The position numbers were made by a program, and so were the translations under genes. This document shows positions 1 through 4,386 of a DNA stretch of 5,399 nt, one piece after another (position 1 is the stretch's first letter; the number at the start of each line of letters is the position of its first letter). This DNA is from Candidatus Methylomirabilota bacterium (GTDB lineage: Bacteria; Methylomirabilota; Methylomirabilia; Methylomirabilales; CSP1-5). The stretch lies in the NCBI GenBank assembly GCA_022615475.1, contig JAKEGQ010000081.1, positions 1 to 5,399 on the forward strand, given 5' to 3'. Under the pieces are notes generated by a model. It did no database searches. It had not been told where the DNA came from and was given only the letters and a program-made list of their open reading frames with translations.

Positions 1-286
1 GCACGCCTCCGGAGCGGAACCTGACGCTGGGGATAGGCTGCAAGGGCCATGCCGGGCCACTGCGGATCGGGTGGCCCAGGACCGTATCCACGGAATCGCG
101 CGCACAGGGGAGTGGCCATCCCCAAGGATCAGACTCACTGCCCACCGGGGCTCGCCAAGAAGGGCTACGTCCCGCCCGGGCCAGCAGAAGAAAGGCACTC
201 CTCTCGGCCACAGCAAAAAGGGGTACTAGAACGCACGCCCGAGTCGGAAGCAGGAATCCTCCTTGAGTGTATAGCCACGGTTTCGC
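1..286. other. Stretch without a convincing gene
   Basis: I find no supported gene here. The forward frame opening at 49 runs 91 codons, but its product is rich in Pro, Gly and Arg, has no family motif and no ribosome binding site worth the name, and a stop at 22-24 blocks extension upstream. The visible structure is a hairpin at 54-77: GGGCCAC (54-60) pairs perfectly with GTGGCCC (71-77) around a 10-base loop. No run of T follows it, so it is not an intrinsic terminator. The stretch may be intergenic sequence or the remains of a decayed gene. Confidence 0.5.
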
Positions 287-315
287 TTGACGAGGATGGC
301 GCCTCTTTCTATATT
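287..315 (+). promoter_or_regulatory. Candidate sigma-70 promoter for leader RNA and activator gene
   Basis: TTGACG at 287-292 (5 of 6 to the -35 consensus) and TATATT at 310-315 (5 of 6 to the -10 consensus) are separated by exactly 17 bases. This is the best vegetative promoter seen in the window. Transcription would start near 321-323, giving a leader of about 250 bases before the ATG at 572. GTTTC (280-284) and GAAAC (323-327) flank the promoter and have the same arm sequences as the palindromes at 1969-1984 and 2002-2017. With 38 bases between them they may be chance, or they may hint at autoregulation. Confidence 0.55.
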
Positions 316-321
316 GTTGAG

Positions 322-540
322 TGAAACCCCCAGAGGGAGTGCTCCGTCTATCATACCCTCGGTGCTTCGCGTCATCGCGTAGGTGATCGACGGGTGGGGA
401 GAGCGGAGAGCTCCTGTAGGTACTCGAACCATGAGACCGGGGCGAAGGTCGTCCCCGGGCCCACCACTGGCAGAATCGACGGCGGACCAAGCATCCAGAC
501 GCCCTCCCCGGCGGAGCACACCCCGGGAGGGCGTTTTCCT
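322..540 (+). ncRNA. Possible structured leader RNA or small RNA ending at an intrinsic terminator
   Basis: This would be the transcript between the candidate sigma-70 promoter and the terminator, about 215 bases and non-coding. Possible helices are GGTGGG 393-398 with CCCACC 460-465, GGT/CTC 419-425 with GAG/ACC 433-438 (one bulged A), and a strong hairpin at 437-458 (CCGGGG with CCCCGG, extended inward by C-G, G-C and A-T around an AGG loop). The second and third share 437-438, so they compete at their junction. GGGGAG at 396-401 can also pair with CTCCCC at 504-509, which is the terminator's left arm; that would act as an antiterminator. I could not match it to a known riboswitch, 6S, SRP, tmRNA or tRNA signature. 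GC-rich DNA gives such pairings easily by chance. Confidence 0.3.
499..540 (+). terminator. Intrinsic (rho-independent) terminator upstream of the activator gene
   Basis: ACGCCCTCCC (499-508) pairs perfectly with GGGAGGGCGT (525-534) to form a 10-bp GC-rich stem with a 16-base loop. A T-rich tail (TTTTCCTTT, 534-542) follows. It ends about 30 bases before the ATG at 572, between the candidate sigma-70 promoter and the gene. It may end an upstream or short leader transcript, or it may be a conditional attenuator controlling the activator gene. Confidence 0.72.
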
Positions 541-560
541 TTAGGATAGAGGCCGAAGGC

Positions 561-566
561 AGGGAG
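561..566 (+). promoter_or_regulatory. Ribosome binding site of the activator gene
   Basis: AGGGAG lies 5 bases before the ATG at 572 and fixes that start. It sits about 20 bases after the terminator's T-run, so translation starts only on transcripts that read through or begin after the terminator. Confidence 0.75.
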
Positions 567-571
567 CAACC

Positions 572-1963
572 ATGTACCGGTCCACGACCTGGTCGTTCAA
601 CGTTGCCGATATCCTGCGGAGCATGTCCGACGCGATCGTCACCATCGATGCTGAAGAGAGAATCACGAGCATGAACGCCGCCGCCGAGGCCTTGACGGGG
701 CTCCCGGAGGTGGAGGCCCTCGGAAAGCGATGTGGAGAGGTGATCAGGAACGATGTCTGGTCGACCCGCTCCCCCCTCAAGGACGTCTTGGAGCGGGGGG
801 AGACGGTCGTCCACTTCAATGTGGCCCTGGAGAACCGGGCGGGGACCCGCATTCCGGTCTCGATCTGCGCCTCGCTGCTCAAGAATGAGGCGGGGGAACT
901 GATCGGGGTGATCCTCTCCATCCGCGATATCCGCCCTGTCCTGGGGCTTCTCGATGCGCTTCATCGGAGCGAAGAGGAGATCGCGCGTCAGGAAGGGAAG
1001 CTGCGAACGCTGCAGCGACGGGAACGCCTCGGGGAGATGATCGGCAGAAGCGCCAAAATGCAAGAGGTCTTCAACCTGATTCAGGTCGTGGCCAAGAGTG
1101 ACGTGACGGTTCTGATTCAGGGGGAGAGTGGGACCGGCAAGGCGCTCCTCGCATCCACCATCCACGGCCTGAGCCACCGCAAGGAGGGCCCGTTTGTTAC
1201 GGTCAGCTGTGCCACGCTCCCTGAGGGCCTCTTAGAGAGCGAGCTCTTCGGGCATGTGAAGGGTGCATTCACCGGCGCCATCAAGGACAAGCCTGGACGA
1301 TTCGAGCTGGCCCACAGGGGGACCATCTTCTTGGACGAGGTGGGTGAGATCAGTCCCTCCATCCAGGTGAAGCTTCTGCGGGTCCTTCAGGAGCAGAAAT
1401 TCGAAAGGGTAGGGGGATCGCGCACCCTCAGCGTCGATGTCCGGGTCATTGCCGCGACCAACCGTGACCTGCCAAGGGCCGTGCAAGAGGGAAGATTCAG
1501 GGAGGATCTCTTCTACCGCCTCCATGTGGTTCCGATTACTGTCCCCCCCCTAAGAGTGCGGAAGGAAGACATCCCTCCGCTAGTGAATCACACGCTCCAA
1601 AAGCTGGCCGCAAAGATGCAGAGCGAGAGCCTCGGGCTGTCGTCCGAGGCCATGGACGTCCTGATGGAGCATGACTGGCCAGGCAACGTACGGGAACTGG
1701 AAAACGCCCTGCAATTCGCCCTCGTGCGGACAGGCGGCGATACGATCTCTCCCCAGTCCCTCCCTTCCTGGATTGGCCGAGGGAGCGAGAGGGCCGGGCG
1801 GCCTGGGAAGCCACTGGAAAAAATCGTGGAGGAAAGGGAACGGGAGGAGATCGTTAGAAGGCTCGTGCAGTGCCAAGGGAAGCTTTCCAACGTCGCCAAG
1901 GCCTTAGGGATTGGAAGGACCACCTTGTGGCGGAAGATGAAACGATACCATATAACTGCCTGA
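572..1963 (+). CDS. Sigma-54-dependent transcriptional activator (PAS-AAA+-Fis)
   Basis: A 463-residue bacterial enhancer-binding protein, complete and of normal length for the PAS-AAA+-Fis architecture. An N-terminal PAS fold (about residues 8-120) is followed by a charged linker helix (about 125-155). The AAA+ domain has Walker A GESGTGK at 184-190, the sigma-54-contacting GAFTGA loop at 231-236, Walker B IFLDE at 252-256, sensor I AATNRD at 294-299, arginine-finger region FREDLFYRL at 309-317 and sensor II WPGNVREL at 369-376. A Fis-type helix-turn-helix lies at about 437-457. It should hydrolyse ATP to remodel sigma-54 RNA polymerase from enhancer sites. It has no receiver domain, so the PAS domain probably senses the signal directly. 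Walker A is followed by Ala191 where Glu is usual. The ATG at 572 has AGGGAG (561-566) 5 bases upstream. Its likely target is the operon downstream, which has a sigma-54 promoter at 2185-2200. Confidence 0.97.
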   Translation: MYRSTTWSFNVADILRSMSDAIVTIDAEERITSMNAAAEALTGLPEVEALGKRCGEVIRNDVWSTRSPLKDVLERGETVVHFNVALENRAGTRIPVSICASLLKNEAGELIGVILSIRDIRPVLGLLDALHRSEEEIARQEGKLRTLQRRERLGEMIGRSAKMQEVFNLIQVVAKSDVTVLIQGESGTGKALLASTIHGLSHRKEGPFVTVSCATLPEGLLESELFGHVKGAFTGAIKDKPGRFELAHRGTIFLDEVGEISPSIQVKLLRVLQEQKFERVGGSRTLSVDVRVIAATNRDLPRAVQEGRFREDLFYRLHVVPITVPPLRVRKEDIPPLVNHTLQKLAAKMQSESLGLSSEAMDVLMEHDWPGNVRELENALQFALVRTGGDTISPQSLPSWIGRGSERAGRPGKPLEKIVEEREREEIVRRLVQCQGKLSNVAKALGIGRTTLWRKMKRYHITA

Positions 1964-1968
1964 TGAAC

Positions 1969-1984
1969 GTTTCCAAATAGAAAC
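1969..1984. promoter_or_regulatory. Candidate activator binding site 1 (GTTTC-N6-GAAAC)
   Basis: GTTTC (1969-1973), six spacer bases and GAAAC (1980-1984) form a perfect 5-bp palindrome five bases after the activator's stop codon. It has the same arms and spacing as the site at 2002-2017. It is centred about 234 bp upstream of the predicted sigma-54 start site, a distance that suits an enhancer-binding protein. The arm-N6-arm geometry recalls the TyrR box (TGTAAA-N6-TTTACA), also bound by a Fis-type C-terminal helix-turn-helix. Confidence 0.5.
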
Positions 1985-2000
1985 TTAGTAGCGGCCATTT

Positions 2001-2018
2001 TGTTTCTTTTTTGAAACA
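2001..2018. promoter_or_regulatory. Candidate activator binding site 2 (TGTTTC-N6-GAAACA)
   Basis: TGTTTC (2001-2006), six T and GAAACA (2013-2018) form a perfect 6-bp palindrome. The inner 5-bp arms and N6 spacing match site 1 exactly. The two centres are 33 bp apart, about three helical turns, so two dimers would sit on the same DNA face. It is centred about 201 bp upstream of the predicted sigma-54 start. As RNA the stem is too AT-rich and short to be a convincing terminator. Confidence 0.55.
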
Positions 2019-2104
2019 TTCCCGTTTTATTCCTGCCTTCATGGGATTGTTGCTCCCAAGGATTCCCAAAACGCATCACAGCCGATACCCTTCGACCAAG
2101 TGCC

Positions 2105-2131
2105 TGCGGCATGGCCTTACAGGCTGCCGCA
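2105..2131. repeat. Inverted repeat TGCGGCA-N13-TGCCGCA
   Basis: TGCGGCA (2105-2111) and TGCCGCA (2125-2131) are perfect 7-bp inverted arms 20 bp apart centre to centre, about two helical turns. The middle is about 93 bp upstream of the predicted sigma-54 start site, inside the usual enhancer range. It may be a second regulator's site, a further activator site of different sequence, or chance in GC-rich DNA. Confidence 0.35.
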
Positions 2132-2184
2132 CACGCCCGGGCAATGATGCGGTCGGCTGAGCTCTCGTTGTTTTGATAGAGCGT

Positions 2185-2200
2185 TGGCGCGCGCCTTGCT
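2185..2200 (+). promoter_or_regulatory. Sigma-54 (-24/-12) promoter of the CoA-transferase operon
   Basis: TGGCGCGCGCCTTGCT matches the sigma-54 consensus TGGCAYRNNNNTTGCW at every fixed position except one (A to G at the fifth base). The invariant GG (2186-2187) and GC (2198-2199) are separated by the required 10 bases. Transcription would start near 2211. It lies about 220 bp beyond the end of a sigma-54 activator gene and faces the small gene and the CoA-transferases, which strongly supports function. The core GGCGCGCGCC is also a palindrome, so the match might owe something to GC-rich composition. Confidence 0.75.
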
Positions 2201-2219
2201 CCTAATTATTCCAGACGAA

Positions 2220-2237
2220 CTATAGAGTCTATAGAGT
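2220..2237. repeat. Tandem CTATAGAGT repeat forming an operator-like palindrome
   Basis: CTATAGAGT occurs twice head to tail (2220-2228, 2229-2237). The same bases give a perfect palindrome, CTATAGA (2220-2226), one central G, TCTATAG (2228-2234). It is AT-rich in a GC-rich setting and lies about 10-25 bases after the predicted sigma-54 start, where a bound repressor would block initiation or early elongation. No bound protein can be named. Confidence 0.4.
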
Positions 2238-2295
2238 GCACAGAGGCGGGGGGAGGGCTCGAACAAGGAGCGTTGAGCCGCCATGCTCTCCTCCC

Positions 2296-2318
2296 CGTCT
2301 GGCGGAACCGTCCAGACG
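2296..2318 (+). repeat. Hairpin in the 5' untranslated region of the operon
   Basis: CGTCTGG (2296-2302) pairs perfectly with CCAGACG (2312-2318) around a 9-base loop. It lies in the predicted mRNA leader between the AAGGAG at 2265-2270 and the ATG pair at 2345/2348. No T-run follows, so it is not a terminator. It may affect ribosome access or mRNA stability. Confidence 0.3.
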
Positions 2319-2344
2319 CACCCTCCCCCCGTCGCCTTGAGTCA

Positions 2345-2776
2345 ATGATGAAATTCGGGGGCGAGTTCTACCACCTCAGGCGACGACCGGGGTATCCCAG
2401 CATCGTCGAGGCGGTGGCTATCGCTAGGTTGTATTTCGATACAGAGGATTTGCGTCTGTACTTCGACCGGCCTCCGGGCTCCCAATGGGTGGCCTCCCTC
2501 TGGATCGTTGATGGCTCCTGCGAAGTGGACCTCGCCCTGGTCTTGAAGGAGGGGAAGCTGGACTTCATCGAAGGGTACTGCTCCCACGGAGACTTCTGTC
2601 CGAAGGTTGAAGAATTCAAGGTGGCCATACTGGAGTCTCCAGGCTTTACCCAGTTGCGGGAGGATCTCATCCACGAGCTGTTCCAGGGGGCTGTGGCGGA
2701 GCTGGATCCTGCCGATCCTCCCCCATCCCCGCAGACGGTTCCCCCAGACGACAGGAATCGCAGGCCTAGAGAGTAA
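2345..2776 (+). CDS. Hypothetical protein, first gene of the operon
   Basis: I do not recognise this protein. From the ATG at 2345 it has 143 residues. GC-rich third positions and a steady alternation of hydrophobic and acidic residues indicate real coding. It is acidic and soluble, with no signal peptide or membrane segment, and ends in a Pro/Arg/Asp-rich, probably disordered tail (about the last 25 residues). Two cysteines lie in a short Tyr-Cys-Ser-His-x-Asp-Phe-Cys stretch near its middle. An in-frame TTG at 2273 would add 24 residues, but its AAGGAG (2265-2270) is only 2 bases away and the added segment looks non-coding. The ATG pair at 2345/2348 has only a weak ribosome binding site. 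It is the first gene after the sigma-54 promoter, 125 bases before the CoA-transferases, so a role with them is an inference from position alone. Confidence 0.75.
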   Translation: MMKFGGEFYHLRRRPGYPSIVEAVAIARLYFDTEDLRLYFDRPPGSQWVASLWIVDGSCEVDLALVLKEGKLDFIEGYCSHGDFCPKVEEFKVAILESPGFTQLREDLIHELFQGAVAELDPADPPPSPQTVPPDDRNRRPRE

Positions 2777-2901
2777 GGGAAGGTGCTGTGGCGTTTAAGC
2801 AGGTGAAGTGACGAAAGGAAAGGAGGACAACTCCACCCAAAAAAGCAAGCCCCGCAAACAAGGTGGCGGAAACTACGGAAATGTAGACGGAGGTGCCAAC
2901 A
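2777..2901 (+). other. Intergenic gap with an orphan ribosome-binding sequence
   Basis: No gene is called between the small gene and the first CoA-transferase. AAGGAGG at 2820-2826 is a near-perfect Shine-Dalgarno sequence, but no ATG, GTG or TTG follows within a usable distance. A GTG at 2808 opens a 63-codon frame that overlaps the CoA-transferase start in another frame; its product is polar low-complexity sequence and I do not call it. ATG followed directly by TAG (2881-2886) precedes the true ribosome binding site. There is no terminator-like hairpin, so the two genes are probably co-transcribed. Confidence 0.45.
2889..2893 (+). promoter_or_regulatory. Ribosome binding site of the first CoA-transferase
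   Basis: GGAGG ends 8 bases before the ATG at 2902, optimal spacing. It overlaps the in-frame GTG at 2893, so the longer start from that GTG is ruled out in favour of the ATG. Confidence 0.85.
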
Positions 2902-4386
2902 ATGCCAGAAAGAAGGGAAGTCGAGATCAAGAGTCGGGCCGATACACTTGCGCTGACCAGCCCGGAGGTGAGGCCCTGGCCTGTGACGCCGCCCCCTGAC
3001 CCAGAAGAGGTGAAGAAGGTCTACGCCAAGCGGAAGGCGGAGGAGTTCGGCCAATGGTTGGAGGATACGGTCCGGTTTGAGTATGGCTTCGGAAAGGCGG
3101 AGGCCCTTCAGGGATTCAAGGTTCTTGACATCGGTCTCTGGCGGTTGGGGCACAAGTTCGCGTCCTCCCTTCTTGCCGAGGCCGGGGCCGAGGTGGTCGC
3201 CATCGAGCCGCCCAAGGGAGACCCCTTAAGGAACCTGACCCCCTTCGGGCGAGAGGAGTACATGCTCGCTGACAAGGAGACCGGGGAGAAATGCGGCCTC
3301 GACTTCATCAGCGAGATGGTGAACAAGCACTCCATCACGCTGAATGTTGAGACCCCGGAAGGCCAAGAGACTTTCAAGGAGCTCGCCCGGCACGCTGACG
3401 TTATAGTGGACGGGATGCTCCCTGGCTACATGGACAAACTGGGTATCGGGTACAGGCAGCTCTCGAAGATCAACCCAAGGCTGGTTTACTGCTGGGTTGG
3501 TCTCCGTGGGTCCTGGGGTCCCATGAAGGACAAGACGTCAAAGCACGGTCAGTGGGAGCTCGAGCCCTTCGGCTGTGCCTCGAGTGCGTACATCCACAGC
3601 ACCGGCTTCCCCCAGGACCAGTTGCCCAGGGGCAAGGGGGGCGACCCCAGTAGGCATGGTGTATGGCTTGCCGACTATATCGCCGGTGAGCAGGCGGGGG
3701 TCAACATCCTGGCGGCGCTCTACTGGAGGGATGAGTTCAGCGGAGAGGGGCAGTTCATCGAGATGACCAGTGCCGAGGCCATGATGGACATCCAGGACTT
3801 CGATTTCGGCTGGTATGGCTTCAATGCCAGCATCAAGGCGAGGACAGGTGGCTGGGACCCCAACCTCAACCAGTACGAGTGGAATCCGTGCAAGGATGGC
3901 TACATGATGATCGGCGGCCAGAGCGACCGGCTCTGGTACCGGATCGGCATGTGTATCGAGCGGGACTACCCTCAGTTCGGCCGGCTGATCCACGAAGACC
4001 CGTTCCTCAAGGAGGTGGGGGCGCGGAATGCGCTACACGCGCTCATCAAGACGTACACCCTGACGACCCGGTGGCTGCGGGACATCAACAGGGTCCAGGC
4101 CGAAGAGAAGCTCATGGACTACGAGATCGCAGCCGGGCCGGTCCTGTTCATCGATGAGGTCTGTGAATTCCCCCACTTCAAGTACCGTCCCTGGATCTAC
4201 ACTTGTGAGACCGACTATGGAACGATCCTCTATCCGACGACCCCGAACTGCTACCAGATGAAGACCCCACACCGGCTCAAGTGGATGGGCAGGCGGCTGG
4301 GGAAAGATACCTACGATGTCTACCGGAGATGGATCGGCCTAAGCCCATCGAGGGTGGACGAACTCAAGGGAAAGGGGGCTGTGTAA
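2902..4386 (+). CDS. Family III CoA-transferase (CaiB/BaiF), first of a pair
   Basis: A 494-residue member of the CaiB/BaiF (family III) CoA-transferases, which move CoA from an acyl-CoA donor to a carboxylic acid in the cytoplasm. The conserved core starts at about residue 69 (LQGFKVLDIG) and continues with EAGAEVVAIEPPKGDP (93-108), a typical NKHSITLNVETPEG (141-154), the PGYMDKLGIGY and NPRLVYCWV segments (174-199), and the catalytic region LADYIAGEQAG (256-266). Asp258 aligns with the catalytic Asp169 of formyl-CoA transferase. The C-terminus has the family's AAGPVLFIDEV and a late LGLSxxxVDELKGKG-like ending. It is longer than the usual 380-410 residues because of a Pro-rich, charged extension of about 68 residues and about 15 extra residues after the PFG motif. 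Its TAA abuts the next gene's ATG. The substrate is not determinable; benzylsuccinate-type acids (BbsE/F), carnitine-like or other acids are possibilities. Confidence 0.94.
   Translation: MPERREVEIKSRADTLALTSPEVRPWPVTPPPDPEEVKKVYAKRKAEEFGQWLEDTVRFEYGFGKAEALQGFKVLDIGLWRLGHKFASSLLAEAGAEVVAIEPPKGDPLRNLTPFGREEYMLADKETGEKCGLDFISEMVNKHSITLNVETPEGQETFKELARHADVIVDGMLPGYMDKLGIGYRQLSKINPRLVYCWVGLRGSWGPMKDKTSKHGQWELEPFGCASSAYIHSTGFPQDQLPRGKGGDPSRHGVWLADYIAGEQAGVNILAALYWRDEFSGEGQFIEMTSAEAMMDIQDFDFGWYGFNASIKARTGGWDPNLNQYEWNPCKDGYMMIGGQSDRLWYRIGMCIERDYPQFGRLIHEDPFLKEVGARNALHALIKTYTLTTRWLRDINRVQAEEKLMDYEIAAGPVLFIDEVCEFPHFKYRPWIYTCETDYGTILYPTTPNCYQMKTPHRLKWMGRRLGKDTYDVYRRWIGLSPSRVDELKGKGAV
4372..4378 (+). 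promoter_or_regulatory. Ribosome binding site of the second CoA-transferase, inside the first gene
   Basis: AAGGGGG within the last codons of the upstream gene lies 8 bases before the ATG at 4387. With stop and start codons directly adjacent, terminating ribosomes could pass straight to the second start, which favours balanced synthesis of the two subunits. Confidence 0.7.

Noticed and set aside
49..324. Forward open frame of 91 codons before the activator gene
   Set aside because: The product is Pro/Gly/Arg-rich with no motif, there is no clear ribosome binding site, and its end overlaps the candidate sigma-70 promoter.
226..519. Reverse-strand frames across the leader
   Set aside because: They overlap the terminator and leader hairpins, lack family motifs or ribosome binding sites, and have no coding-like third-position pattern.
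1..571. tRNA, 6S, SRP, tmRNA or known riboswitch in the upstream region
   Set aside because: I looked for T-loop, SRP tetraloop-domain, B12-box and other signature sequences and found no convincing match.
1969..2020. Terminator after the activator gene
   Set aside because: The stems are only 5-6 bp and AT-rich, and no T-run directly follows the right arms; binding sites explain the matching geometry better.
2112..2127. Second sigma-54-like element (TGGC...CTGC)
   Set aside because: The GG and GC are 11 bases apart instead of the required 10, and the other conserved bases do not match.
2808..2999. GTG-started 63-codon frame
   Set aside because: It overlaps the CoA-transferase start by about 98 bases in another frame, is polar low-complexity sequence, and has only a weak ribosome binding site.
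2368..3153. Reverse-strand open frame of 261 codons
   Set aside because: It crosses two forward genes and the gap between them; the product is Ser/Arg/Pro-rich without motifs, so it is an antisense shadow.
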